A stretch of DNA of 64,000 nt from Euglena gracilis (lineage: Eukaryota > Euglenida > Euglenophyceae > Euglenales), in NCBI GenBank assembly GCA_039621445.1, contig CP154954.1, positions 71,080,150 to 71,144,149 on the forward strand, read 5' to 3'. The number at the start of each line of letters is the position of its first letter. Within the stretch, counting starts at the first letter, position 1. Positions 1 to 11,165 of the stretch are shown here, one piece after another. The notes beneath the pieces were generated by a model. It saw only the letters and a list, made by a program, of their open reading frames with translations. It was not told where the DNA came from and made no database searches. A program made the position numbers and the translations under genes.

Positions 1-1825
1 CACAGTTTTGGGCCCATTTTGCATAATTTTTGCGACATCCAGCCATTTCTGGGTATTTTGGTCATTTTTGGTCACATTCTGGCCATCTTGGCCATTGACA
101 TGTTTTTGGGAAAACCGCATATTTTCCGCTTATTTTTCCAGTTGTTCAGCGCTTATTCCATTGAATTCTGAAAATTCTCCAAAAAGGGAAAGCTACAATA
201 AAATTAGGTCGGAGAATGGTTTGACAAGGAGTTTGGCCAGGGAATAGATTCAATACCTAGAGTATTGAATCACCCACCTGTCTGCGACACGATGAAATGG
301 ACTGGTTCAAGATGGTTGGTGGGAACACAGACAAGCCCAACCTTAGGTGGTTTGTATTTTCACAAACCCTTGCCCTGAGGACCAGTGACCAAATATTTTT
401 TTCAGCACCTTTTCCAGCCGTCCCACGGGACCCACCAAGGGTCCTTAAAAAAGACAGACCCCTGCTTTGGTCTGTCTGGCCCAGCTGAAGGCAAGGCCAG
501 AGAATTTTAATCGTGCAGCCAGGTGTTGGGAAACTCCCACCCCGCATGGGAAGGCGGGTTTTAAAGCAAACATGTGGGTGGGTTTGGGCCAGCGAAAGGT
601 GTCCCCCAGGGAAAGTGAACCTGTGGTCCATGGGCTCAGGTGGGGGGCATTTGAATTTTATTTTGGGGGGTCAGGGCTTCATATTTTATATGGCTTCCCC
701 CTTTGTCCTTGTTATTCTTGTTTCTCCCAACAACTTTTTTGTGTCACGTTGATTGGATCTTCGACGCCCGAGTTCTTGGTATGGAAATCAATAGTCTCTC
801 AGGCATCCGATAGAGCTAAGAATGTCCCCAGATGTTTTTTTATCAGAGAAAGCAAGGGGTGTTCCTTTACCCAACAGAGTGCACTGGCACTCATCATAGC
901 ACACATATTCCCGCGCTGTCGCACAGCATTTTGGAGCCGCTTCCGGAGGAACAAGACATCAATGCGGAGTCGCCGTCCCAACTTGGTGGTGTGCAAGACT
1001 CTGCCACCGTTTGCAAGGGGAGTTACCGATCTGGCAGCAAATTGTGAAAATTTGTGGGTTATCACTTTTTTTTTCTTCACAAAGTATCATTTATTATCTC
1101 GCCTATCTCAATTTATTATCTCGCCTCCCTTTGGCCTCAAAAAGAGGATGCGGCCTATCACCTTTGGAATGCTCGCCCACTCCCCCAACAAAAAATTGTT
1201 CTGGCGCCCCTGTGTAAATGACAATTTCTTCCCAGGCAATGCCAGAGAATATTCAGTGTGTTCATTCCAAAGTTGGCTCACCCTGGTTGAACAAACCCCG
1301 TCCACAATTATGACTACGCTCATAAGGCTAGAATACGAGGTTGGGAAATGCAGGGGGAGGTTTCACATAATTCATGTTTTGGGGGGGGGGTGACGAATGG
1401 TCCATAAATGGTTTTTTGCGGTGGGTGTCAGCCCCCCTCCCCCAAACAAAAAACACCAGTCCAATCAGCAATTTATCGTTTTGCATTTTGTGATTGCATT
1501 TATGTTTTGGTCTTCCACGAGAAATTGTCTCCGTTCTATTCATGTGGCAAATTTATTGCGGCTGTATAGTTTTATTGTGTTATTACAGCTGTATGACAGC
1601 ATACTGCAGTATTGCTGCTGGGGTGAGGCAAAATGATCGGGAGCAAAGTGTTCATGAAAAAAACTACATTGCTCAAAACCCACCAGAGTAGCATTTTTTA
1701 TAAAAAGCGACACATCCACACCCCTGTTTGCTGTTCTTTGTTTATGGTTCTTCCAGTTGTGATTCTTCTTGCAATCTTGCTGTGTTTTCCGCTGTGCTGG
1801 TCCACGTGTTTCCGCTGTGCTGGTG

Positions 1826-2700
1826 TATTTTAGTCAGGTGCTGACCCCACCCGGGGGGGGGTGCCTGCCTGGGCAGGCACTCCAAGGCACTCCCGATCCG
1901 ACCCCCCCGGGGGGGGGGGGGTAGGGCACACGGCCAAAATTGCCCTAGCACAGACCCCGGCGCCAAAGGAATGTGCCTGGGCACAGGCCGAGATCCAAGC
2001 CCCGGGGGGGGGGGGTAGTGCCTGCCTGGGCACTCCGGACCTCCCCCGGGGTTGACAAAAAAACAACCTGTTGGGGGGTTGCTTTAATTTTTGGAGGCGG
2101 AGAGTTGTTGTACGACCACCGTGTGGCAGCCCCCCCCCCCGGGTGCACCATAGGTCATTCCGGCCATGCTGAAGGCCTGGCCGAACATTTTTTTTAACCG
2201 TTTTCAGGCATTTTGGGTGGGTGGGTGGGTGGACGTTCGACCCCAGGGCGCTAAGGGATTCTCTTCTTTCTATTCTTTCTTCGGGGGATCTTTTGGGCAG
2301 GCAGGGGGAGGTAAGGCATTTTTGAACCCCGGGGGGGGGGGGGTTGAGTTTTAGGTTAGAGCCCAAAATGGTCATTTCCAAGGGAAAATTGGCTTGGTTG
2401 GCAGGCATTGGGACCCAAACCCCCCGGGGGGGGGGGTGTCTGCTCTGGGCAGGCACTCCATGGCCCAAGGCAACCCCCCCCGGGGTTAGTGGAAAGAAAC
2501 CTGACGGGAGTCGTGGGGAGTCTACCCCCCCCCACCCAGGGATGGATGGGAAGCCCTTCGGTATTGCGGTAGGTGGTAGGGGGGGGGGGTCCCGACCCCC
2601 CCTGGGGGGGTAAGGTTGTAGGGGAGACCGGACAACCCCCCCCAGATGTTGGGAGGGGGGGTCCGGACCCCCCACCCCCCCTCTTTAACAGGTGCCAAAA
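1826..2700. repeat. Cluster of C-run/G-run repeats with TGCCTGCC palindromes
   Basis: Several copies of a palindromic motif close to TGCCTGCCTGGGCAGGCA lie near 1861, 2013 and 2437. They are interspersed with blocks in which a run of C is followed directly by a run of G, each 5 to 12 bases. The same palindrome recurs near 5844, 9717 and 9826. I cannot define element ends or target duplications here. It is probably overlapping non-autonomous repeat debris. Confidence 0.5.
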
Positions 2701-3329
2701 ATACCAGAAAATTTTCTTCCGGGGCGCAGCGCCGGAAAATGAGCAAAAACACCCCTTTTGCTGATTTTTGGACATATTGCCCATTTTTTGATGTGTTGGT
2801 GTTTTCCCCCCAAAAAATGTTCAAAAAATTTCAAAAAATGAGCATTTTTGGATCGATTTTCAAAGAAATATCAGGGATTTTTGACCGATTTCGACCCGAT
2901 TTCCGGAACTTGCCCATCCATGAAATCCCAAAATTTTCGCCCCCCCCCCCCCCCCCTCAGTTTCGAGGTAGGAGGGGGGGGTCCGACCCCCCCCGCCCGT
3001 GTCGGGAGGGTGGCTACAACCCCCCCCCCCTCAAGGCTTCCCATCCATCCTGCCCCCACCCATCACAGCACCGCACAAGGAATATTTTCAAAAGCGTTGA
3101 AGGCGCCAAAGGATATATTTGGCCCAAAAATTGGCACACCTGGACGTGCAGGAAGGCCAGGTTGACCCCCCCCAGGGTGCATGTGTGGGTCGGGTTTCGA
3201 AAGGTGGGTGGATTTGGTTGAGCCCCGGAAAAGTTACTCCGACCAGGGATTAAGTGAATCTATGACGAACTAATTGCGTTGAAAGACTAGGGAGGGTGGT
3301 CGCCCAAACCCCCGATTTATCATTGATGA

Positions 3330-3600
3330 CCCCCCCCCCTCCGGGGGTCGACTGAAATAAAGTCGGGTCCAGCCCGGCCGCAGGCTGGGCCAGCCGGCCG
3401 AAGGCCGGGCCAGCTGGCCGCAGGCCAGCCAATTGGGCTGCCCAGCTCACCTATCCCTGCATTTTTTCCCCTCACCACAGCTTCCTCCATCACAGCCCCC
3501 AGCCTTGATCTAGCTCCATCCACCAAAATGTCGAAAATGGCAAAAATGTGTTAGAAAATTTTGTTTTTCACCGACCCAGCCCAGCCCAGCCCCCTCCAGC
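3330..3600 (-). repeat. Dispersed repeat, inverted copy of 57776-58060
   Basis: This block matches the reverse complement of about 57776-58060. Both share a sequence that moves from a GCTGGGCTGGGCTGGG-like stretch through a short AT-rich link and a GGAGGAAGCTGTGGTGAGGGG segment to CGGCCGGGC-rich DNA ending in a TTTATTTCA motif beside a C/G run. The copy at 57776-58060 lies inside a hAT-like element, so this copy may be a fragment of the same family. Confidence 0.6.
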
Positions 3601-3877
3601 CCTGGACCCCCCCCCGGGGGGGGGGGGCCAGCCAGCAGCCTTTTTGCCAGCCGGAGGCTGGACCCCCCGGGGGGGGGGGGTCTTTAAGAAATTCCCTGGT
3701 TGGGAGTCCCCTATGCCAACCCCCAACCTTAGCAACACCCAAACTTAACCAACCTTCGGGGAGGTAACTCACAATTGAGCATTCTTATGCAACGCACATC
3801 TTGAGAACACCATTTTTGGAATGCCTTGGAGGAAGGCTTTTGGATCCTGCTGACTAGCTTGCTCTGTGTCTCAGCAG

Positions 3878-3971
3878 ATGGGCATTTATGTGACCCATCT
3901 CTGCCCGTCTTCGGATCCCCTTTGGATCAACCCCCGATCTTGAGCCGCCTCATTTACAACAACAAGATCAG
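3878..3971 (+). CDS. Candidate exon 1 of unidentified gene
   Basis: The acceptor is TGTGTCTCAGCAG and the donor is GTGTGC at 3972. The open frame contains CDPSLPVFGSPLDQPPILSR followed by LIYNNKI and ends after two bases of a codon. CAG at 3872-3874 is an alternative acceptor three bases earlier. This exon is weaker than the later ones because its end phase does not fit the next exon seen. Confidence 0.35.
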
Positions 3972-6900
3972 GTGTGCACTCCCCGCCGCAAACTGTTCCA
4001 GAAGGGGCAGTTCACCACATTCGGTTTGTGTTACCCAGAAAATCAGCTTCTCGGTAATAAAAACTGTTTTTAGGCCGAAAAGCGAGACGGCCGACCCGTC
4101 ACCAGAACAACCCAGGTGCTTTGTGGGAGGGTCTCCTCCACACAATCATTAAGTCACTGGCCGCCCCCCCCCCCTCCCCCAGGGGTGGGTGACTGGTTTT
4201 TTTCAGAGTGACTGACTGGTTTTTGGCCCGGACCCCCTCCCCGCCTGGGGGGGGGGGGTCGGAGGCCGAAGTTTTCTGGCCTTTTTTTTCGTGTTTTTGG
4301 TCAAATTTTCTTTGAATTCCTGAGTGGCCGACCCCGGGGGGGGGGTAGTGACTGACTGGTTTCCCAAAAGTGACTGACTGATTTTTCGAAAAGTGGAGTG
4401 ACCCCGGGTCGGTGAAAAATTGTATGGTCTCCTCCATTTTCTTGAACGTTAGGGATTGAAAATAGATTTGAAAGCTGGGGTCAAGCAAAACACACAAATT
4501 TGGCTCTGGGGTCTGCAAAAAGCCAAAAAATGAAAATCCTTTGCATAAACCTCCAAATTCCAAATTCCCATTTCACAATTGGCTTGCTCTTTATCGTGTT
4601 CATTTTTCAAGAGCAGTGACCATGCTGGATCCTCCATTGTGAGTTGCCGATTGTGATTTGAAAGACCTGGCATTCCACTCGGGGAAATGTGAATAAAAAA
4701 TACGCCACACAGGCCAGCCGCTGCAATAAAAATAGCAAAGCTCACATGTGTGTACCTTGTGCATCAGTGTGCATTTTGCCCTCGTTCTTATGGCATTGTT
4801 GCTTCAGGATGATTCGCAATCTGATGGCAGAGATCACGTTGCCCCAAGTTTGCCGAGAGAATATGTGTTGTGTCACCACCGCCCATGGCCGACCTCGTTT
4901 TTTCTGTTCAAATGGTTGTGCAACCACGTGTGTGGGGAAGGGTTCGATATGAAGGGAGTATGGGATTTGGGCGGCGTGTCCCCCCCAACCCCCCTCCTGG
5001 ACCGGAGAGGGGGGGGTGGCGCAGGCGAAAATTTGACCCCGGGGGGTGGGAGCCAATCCCCTCATCAGCGAGATTGATTTCCAGCCACCTGAAGGGCGGC
5101 TGGACAGTAACGGATTTTTCGCTTTGGGGGTTCAAAAATGGGTAAAAATGGGGCAGAAATTGGCGAAAATGGGTCGGAAAAAGCTGCACAGGGAAAAATT
5201 GTTTTTTTTGCATAATTGGCAGTTTTTTTGAAAGTTTTTTTTTTGCGATTTCGATTTTTTGGCACCTGGTTTGACCAGGGGTCAGGCCCAGCTCCAGCCT
5301 GGGACCCCCAGGGGGGGGGGGCAGCCAGCAGCCTTGTTCCAGCCACCCACCTGCCAAGGGGGGCCCAGACCGACCCCCCCCCAAAAGGTCAAGTTTTTCA
5401 TTTCGGCGCTTTTTTTTGCATCAAAAAACTTTTTTTTTGCATTTTTGACTTTTTTTTGCCCAAAAGCACCAAAATGGCATTTTTGGCTGCTCTGGGGGTC
5501 AAAAATTTTTGGCCCGGCGCTTCGAAAAGTGAAAGAAAAGTTAAAGAAAGGTGAAACTCAACTCTTGTTATGGAGGTTTTCTTGTGTGATTGTCTCATGA
5601 GGATCTTTTTTGTGTATCTTTAAATGAGACAGTTGTTTTGCAAGTGTTTTGGTATTGGTCAGTGGTTTGAAGAAAAGTTTTTTTATATAATTGCACTAAA
5701 CACCATTTTCCAATTGACAGTTGTTTTGCAGATATATTTTTTGAGGGTTGAATTTTCTGCCCATTTCCTCCCATGTGTGTGTGTGTGTGATGTTCTGTTG
5801 CTTTAGAATTTTAAGGCACTGGACAGCATGACCCTGGAAGGATGCCTGCCTGGGCAGGCACTCCAGCATTCCGAGATTCTCCCCATGGTTGGTTAATTTC
5901 AGCCTCATATTGTGTATGCGTGCGTGCGTGCGTGTGTATGTGTGTGTGTGTGTGTTGTGTGTGCGCGCATGCGTTTGTGTGTATGTTTGTGTGTGCGTGT
6001 GCATATGGGTGGGTCTGTCGGTGGGTGGGTGCGTATGGGTGGGTTGCAGGCTTCTGCTTAGGGTTTGGGTGGGGGTGTCTGGACAGCGGAAATCCTAGCA
6101 GGGCCAGCTGGTGGAGAATTTTTTTCCACTGACTGGCTCGAAGCACCGAAATTTTTGGATTCCCAAAACTGGCCAAAAATGCCCATTTTTTTGGCCATTT
6201 TTGGGATTTGGAACAAAATCAGCCAAAACTGCACTGAAAAATTTATTTCCACCTCAGCGCACAGCGCCAGAGGGAACATTTTTTCCAGCTGGGGTGACCC
6301 CCGCCCCCCCGGGGAGGAGTCGATGGGTAGGGGGTCTAGCAAGTCCAATTTTCCACTCTGTAAAATGGCTAGCCAGTGGACCCCCCGGGATGCTTAAGCA
6401 AAGGCCTGGAGGATGCGTGGGTGGGTGGGTGGGGGTGCGGTTTGTCTTCACCTGTGCCCTGGCTCAGCATGCCGGTCGGCCGTGCCCCCACGCTCGTCTT
6501 CTTCGTCGTCGCAAGGCACTCCTCCAGCCTCAGCGTGCTCCTGCAGCAGATCAAGGAGTATGAGCTGCAGCAGGCGGAGGAGTGGTGCGCCCAGTCGGGG
6601 GAGACGGTGACGGACCTCTACAGGCCGAAGTGCGGTGCCTGCCCCACGGAAGTGGAGCGCATGGTGTGTTTGCTGTTTGAAGTGTTGGATTCGCACGGTG
6701 TGGCATTTGCTATTTGAAATGCTGAAATGCACCCGCGGGGGACAGAAAGGTACTTCTTTAAAAAGCCTGGGATTGGGTGGGGGTTCCAGCTGCTGTCTGG
6801 CTGGACCCTGTCCCCGGGGTCAGGTCCAGGTTACTCCCCCAAGGGGGGGGGTTCGGGAGACCACATTTTGGGAATTTTGGGGTCAAAAAGATTTTAGCGC

Positions 6901-9900
6901 TTTCCCACCTGCATCCAGAAATGAGAGCCCCAGGGGACCCTGCCCCCCTGGGGGTCCAGACAGCCAGCACCTTTTTTCCTCCCCGCACCTCCAAGCCGGG
7001 CTGCCCAGCAAACCCAACTGGGCAAAAAAAAAACAGACCTTCGGACTGGACAAATAATTTTTTTTGAAAAGTAGTCAAAATGGACAAAAATGGCATCCAT
7101 TGGTAAGGTGGCTTTTTGGGATTTTTTTTACCTCCTAAATTCTAATTCAGGTGAAAAATGCCAACCCAGCTGGATTTGGGCTTTTTGAGTCTCTTTTTTT
7201 GGTACCTGCTGGGTCCAGGGGGGAATCCAGCCAGCACTTTTTTCTCCAGCCAACACCTTTTTCCAGCCGGCCCATGGGAACCCCTCAGGTCTTTAAGAAA
7301 GCCCCTGCCCCCTGCCGAATTTCAGCAAAACCCAACAAACTCACCCAAAATGCCCCCCCCCCCGGGATTTTCATCAACCAAACCCTCGCTCCAGCAGCAG
7401 TGTTTTATTCTTCCATCCCACCCCCAATCCAATAACATGAAGAATTTTTGGAAATTGTTCCAAATCGCCTGTTAGAAGGTGTATTGTATTTCAAAATGAG
7501 ATATTGTGTTCTTTGCTTTATTTTGCGATCTGGAGTTTTGAATTTCACCAACTTTTGGATGTCGGATCTGGGAAAACCTCATTGATGTGAATTCTAATGA
7601 TCTTCCCTGAAAAATGGGTCTGCGAGTTTTTCCATTTTCCCATCCAGATTTTTCCCCCAGCAATTTTCGTCCAATATTTACCCGACAAAATCTTTTGGCA
7701 ATTGTTTAGGGAGTCGGTGGATGAAGCAGGGAGGAGAACCCAACCACAAATTTCTCCGAAATGTCCCCCTCTGGTTCTCATTTTGTCCTGGTGAATTGCA
7801 CAATACTTATCGCCAGGGTGCATGTGCATTTTTCATTCGAATCCATTCGACGTCGCACACAGGGCTTCAGAATCAGCCGGAATGCTTTTCTAGGTCACCG
7901 CCAGCAGCTGGGCTTGTTGACCTGTCATCTCAAACGAGGATGGGTCAGTGTTGCCAATGGTTTTCTGAAAGACAGAGCGGACCCCCCCCGCCAGGGGGGA
8001 CCAGCCAGCAGCTCCAAAAATAGCGAAAACTTTCTTTCGGCACACAGTGCCAGAAAATGCAAAAAAAAAATCTCTTTCCCGCATTTTTTTTTGCATTTTG
8101 CACATTTTTGGATGTTCTGGTGTTTTCCGCATGGAAGAAAATGGAAAAAATTCAATGGGGTGATTGTTTTGAGAATTCGTGTTGGAGACTCGTGCCAAAG
8201 ATGAGCAATTTTCATGCGATTATTTTTCATTGTGATAATTTTTTTCTTTGGAGTGTTTTCCTTTGCTTTTAGCGTAGAGGTGACACAGAGTCGGGAATCA
8301 AGGTTTTCCCAACAATTTAGGCCACTTTCGAGGTTGGAGGGGGTTCTGCAGGGTTGGATTTCAGGAGGGCGTACGGGTTGAGGTGGGTGTGTCCACCCCC
8401 CTGAAACCAAGGGGGGTTCGGAATACCCCCCACCTGCCAACAGGGGTTCTGGACTGACCCCGGGGGGGTGCCCGGGACCTGACCACAACGGTCAACTTTT
8501 TCCTTCCGGCGATTTGCGCCAATTTTTTTTTGCATGTTTGATAAAAATTTTGCCCAAATAGCACCCGAAATGGCATTTTTGGCCGTTTTGGGGGAATTTT
8601 TTTTCGGCGTGCCGCGCCGAGAATTGGTCACCCAGACCGCGCCCTGTTTAGGTGGGGGGGGGTTGTCCCCCGGGGGGGGGTCCGACCCCCCACCTGCCTT
8701 TACATGGAAGCCTACAGGGTCCGACACCCCCCTCTGTGTCGGGGTCCCCCCCCAGGCTTCACATTTATGCCTAACAGACCCACGGACCCCCCACTTGGGT
8801 CTTTAAGAAAACCCTGGTTGGGGAATGGTTCCAGCACAACGTGCCAAAATATTCAGAATAAACGTCTGCAAGGAATGGCAGAAAGGTGACGTTTTTTTCA
8901 TTTTTGAGGTTTCTTCCAATTGATATATTTTTTTGAACACTTCCTTTTGGTGGGGTTTGAAGAAATCAGCTGTTTATGAGAGGCATGGGAAAATCCTTTG
9001 ACGGACCCTGCAACTTTTCTTTAGGACCCTTTCCGGAACTTCTTCGAGCTGGTCTGCATCTGGCTCGCATATTATGCTGCTCAGCGCCACTACCAGGTGT
9101 GGTTTTTTTTCCGGAGGTGGGGGTTTCGAAGACTGGAGGGTGGAAGCATCGTGGTGAATTCGGGCCACAAATAAATTGAAGATCAATTGATTGGATTTTT
9201 TCAAGGGGCATTAAAGTGAATTTATGGCTCTCACTAATTCAGATTTTGAAATATATTTTGAGTTAGTGTGTCGCAAAAATATTTCATGTCACGTACATTG
9301 TAGAAAAAAATTCTTTAAGCAACCTCGCGCGCTATGATTTCTGTTTTGTGCTTTTTGCGCCGCAGCAGCACCGCTTCTTACAAGCCGAGTGATTTAGCAG
9401 CGTGTTTGCTGAGAATCTCTTTTTTTTTGAATGCCAAGGGGGATCAAGGGAGTTTTACAAAAATAAATAACAAAATTTCTCCAATCTGGAGGTAATTTGC
9501 CCCTGCCTGAGCAGGTGCAGAGCTGGATTGTTTTAGCTGTTGGGATTGAACACAAGAAACGTTCTGATCAGGTACAAAAAGGATATTTCCCCCAAACAAA
9601 GCAAAACTGATTGTATGTTAAGCAAGACATAGGGGATCAGGCTTGTGCTAGGGGTGCTGGGGGCAGGCACCCCATACCACCCGATCCAACCCCCCCCCCC
9701 GGGGGTAGGGTTTTGGGGTGCCTGCCCATAGCAGGCACCGCCCTCCGACCCTGGCGCCGAAAAGGCCATTTTTTCAATGAAAATTTTCTGGGTCCCCCCG
9801 GGCCCCCCCCCCCCCCGGGGGGTGTGCCTGCTAGGGGGCAGGCACCCCATAGCACCCACCCACCCCCCCCCAGTCGGTAAGCACAAGCATGTAGGGGATC

Positions 9901-10248
9901 ACAAGGAGGTGCCGTTGGTGAGCGTGAGCACTCCTCGGAGGGCCCTTTTCATATAAGTCAACCTGTTTTTGTTGTTTTTTTAACCATTTTCCCTGAATGA
10001 TTTCATTTAATGTGGTGGGAAAGATAATTTTTTTAAGTTAGGGACCACCCAGAAAAAGTGGCTGTCCACAACGTCGGGTTCAATAAGTCACTGGCCTCTT
10101 TGGAGGGACAAACCACGTCTCTTGTTTGCTTTTCTCGCTTCAGGACACGCTGTTCTACTGCACACACATCCCGATGAGTGCCTGGCGTTCCACCGTTCGC
10201 AGTCTCGTTGACCTCCTGCCCCAGTATTACCTTATCCCTGACCCTTGA
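3878..10248 (+). CDS. Unidentified spliced host gene (candidate exons)
   Basis: Candidate exons at 3878-3971, 4808-4927, 6547-6663, 9025-9096 and 10144-10248 stand out from the surrounding low-complexity DNA. They have balanced amino acid composition, pyrimidine-rich AG acceptors and, except for the last, GTGTG donors identical in type to those of the confirmed eRF3 gene in this window. The last four are compatible in phase 0 and read through without a stop until TGA at 10246. The joined product contains short blocks such as PTSFFLFKWLCNH, EYELQQAEEWC and NFFELVCIWLAYYAAQRHYQ, suggesting a mostly alpha-helical, aromatic-rich cytosolic protein. I do not recognise the family. The first candidate ends in phase 2 and does not join directly to the second, so at least one exon is missing or 3878-3971 belongs elsewhere. 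The true start is not visible, and some exons may have been missed. Confidence 0.5.
4808..4927 (+). CDS. Candidate exon of unidentified gene (40 codons)
   Basis: The acceptor is GGCATTGTTGCTTCAG and the donor is GTGTGTGGG at 4928. It is exactly 120 bases, phase 0 at both ends, and ends with WPTSFFLFKWLCNH. Composition is balanced, unlike the flanking C/G runs. Confidence 0.55.
5916..6046. repeat. GT-rich microsatellite, grading into TGGG repeats
   Basis: This is a run of GTGC, GT and GTAT units followed by GGTG-rich DNA. It lies in the intron between candidate exons of the unidentified gene. The long cysteine/valine open frames here are products of the repeat and not genes. Confidence 0.85.
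6046..6408 (+). mobile_element. hAT-like miniature element, family R1, degraded copy
   Basis: The left edge reads CAGGCTTCTGCTTAGGG and the right edge GCTTAAGCAAAGGCCTG, an imperfect inverted pair. The interior contains a block with GGCCATTTTTGGGATTTGGA and AACAAAATCAGCCAAAA that is shared with 12225-12445 and with the intact copy at 45690-46063. No convincing 8-bp target duplication is visible, so this is an older or truncated copy. Confidence 0.6.
6547..6663 (+). CDS. Candidate exon of unidentified gene (39 codons)
   Basis: The acceptor lies in a pyrimidine-rich stretch ending CTCCTGCAG, with a second CAG acceptor three bases later. The donor is GTGTGTTTG at 6664. It is phase 0 to phase 0. 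The product includes EYELQQAEEWCAQSGETVTD and KCGACPTEVERM. GC-rich third codon positions resemble those of the eRF3 exons at 62206-62382. Confidence 0.55.
6664..9024. other. Putative intron with C/G-run repeats
   Basis: This 2.36-kb interval between two candidate exons shows no further exon I can defend. It holds several dispersed repeats with C/G runs (6830-6960, 7980-8010, 8380-8700) and edges such as GGTCTTTAAGAAAACCCTG at 8789-8807, which match the terminal motif of the hAT-like elements in this window. Confidence 0.4.
9025..9096 (+). CDS. Candidate exon of unidentified gene (24 codons)
   Basis: The acceptor is CAACTTTTCTTTAG and the donor is GTGTGG at 9097. It is exactly 72 bases, phase 0 to phase 0. 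The product has DPFRNFF and LVCIWLAYYAAQRHYQ, an amphipathic aromatic helix. The exon is a sharp island of coding-like composition in AT-rich intron DNA. Confidence 0.6.
9655..9875. repeat. CAGGCACC palindromic repeat cluster
   Basis: Three or four copies of GGCAGGCACC and its complement alternate with long C/G runs at 9688-9706 and 9797-9822. It is the same family as the palindromes at 1861-2440. It lies in the putative intron upstream of the last candidate exon. Confidence 0.5.
10144..10248 (+). CDS. Candidate terminal exon of unidentified gene
   Basis: The acceptor is TTTTCTCGCTTCAG. The phase-0 frame reads DTLFYCTHIPMSAWRSTVRS and continues with LVDLLPQYYLIPDP to TGA at 10246. It follows the preceding candidate exon in phase. 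An alternative is an internal exon ending earlier at a GTGCC donor near 10178, so the stop is uncertain. Confidence 0.4.
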   Translation, partial: DTLFYCTHIPMSAWRSTVRSLVDLLPQYYLIPDP

Positions 10249-10316
10249 ACGCCGAAATCACTGGCCCACACTGTCAGCACCTTGGTGGTGTTGGGAGGTT
10301 TGCGTGTTATCTCCCC

Positions 10317-10745
10317 CCCCCTTGTCGTACGACCACCCCACTATAACGACCACCCCCCGGTCGCAGGTTGTAGGTCAGGGGGGGTCTAACGACCACCCCC
10401 CGGTCGCAGGTTGCAGGTCAGAACCCAAAAAAAGAGGCTGGTTTTTTGAGGTTGTATGAAGATGCATCCATGTATGCCGCCTTTTTCCAGGCATTTTCTA
10501 TGTTCCCCACCGGCGCTCATGGTTTGTAAACCCGTAGCGATGGCTCGAAAGCCTCCGCGGTTGTACAAGGTCCTTCGGCGCACCCATGACGATAGTTCAG
10601 GTCCCCGTCAGTATCGGTCAATATTGTGAACAACAACCACCCCCACTATAACGACCACCCCCCAGTCGCAGGTTGCAGGTTTGGGGGGTCTAACGACCAG
10701 CCCCCCGGTCGCAGGTTGCAGGTACCCGGTCGTACGACAAGGGAG
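10317..10745. mobile_element. Foldback element with 14-bp inverted ends and paired direct-repeat clusters
   Basis: The left edge CTTGTCGTACGACC near 10321 and the right edge GGTCGTACGACAAG near 10728 are perfect inverted repeats, extended imperfectly into C-rich and G-rich flanks. Just inside each end is a cluster of two units of ACGACCACCCCC plus GGTCGCAGGTTGCAGGT, in the same orientation at both ends. About 200 bases of unrelated DNA lie between the clusters. No open frame of interest is present. It resembles a non-autonomous DNA element, with no clear target duplication. Confidence 0.6.
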
Positions 10746-10870
10746 GTAGCAAGAATTCGACAATTTTGACCTGATTTGCAATGAAACGGATGGCATGGCT
10801 GTCATCAACCTCCCACCCATATAGTTCGCCATTTTTTCAATTTAAATGTTATAATGGTTATATTGATGAC

Positions 10871-11165
10871 CCAGAATTAGGATTTTACCCCCAAAATTAG
10901 GCATTTGCTTCCAGATTTTGGAGTTTGCGCCTCAAATGGGGTATTTTCCTCCGATTATTTGGAGTTGGCAACCAAAAAAATACAAAATTAGGCATTTGCC
11001 ACCCAAAGTTTGAAGTTTGCACCCAAAATTTGGCAGTTTGCCACCAAAAATTGGATTTTCCACCCAAAATTCGGCATATGCCCCCAAAAATTAAGAATTT
11101 GCATCCCAAATTAGGCATTTGTCACTCAAATTTAGGAATTGGCCAACCAAATTAGGCATTGCCAA
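10871..11165. repeat. Degenerate tandem repeat of about 26 bp
   Basis: Around eleven diverged units of the form CCCAAAATTAGGCATTTGC follow one another. Units vary by substitutions and small indels, indicating an old minisatellite. The open frames across it are periodic and have no gene signature. Confidence 0.75.

Larger units (their letters stand above)
1..3877. other. Intergenic or intronic DNA, no gene recognised
   Basis: No open frame here resembles a known protein. The open frames are short or dominated by proline, glycine and tryptophan encoded by C and G runs. The stretch 1-1800 is mixed-composition DNA without clear repeats. From about 1830 it is filled with abutting C-run/G-run sequences and dispersed repeats described separately. 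Confidence 0.6.

Noticed and set aside
1830-2784. Proline/glycine-rich open frames of 100-280 codons
   Set aside because: They are translations of C-run and G-run repeats with no conserved motif. Similar frames appear wherever the runs occur.
7690-7800. Additional exon of the plus-strand gene
   Set aside because: There are acceptor-like TTTAG and GTGAAT donor-like strings, but the donor does not match the GTGTG type and phase 0 contains a stop.
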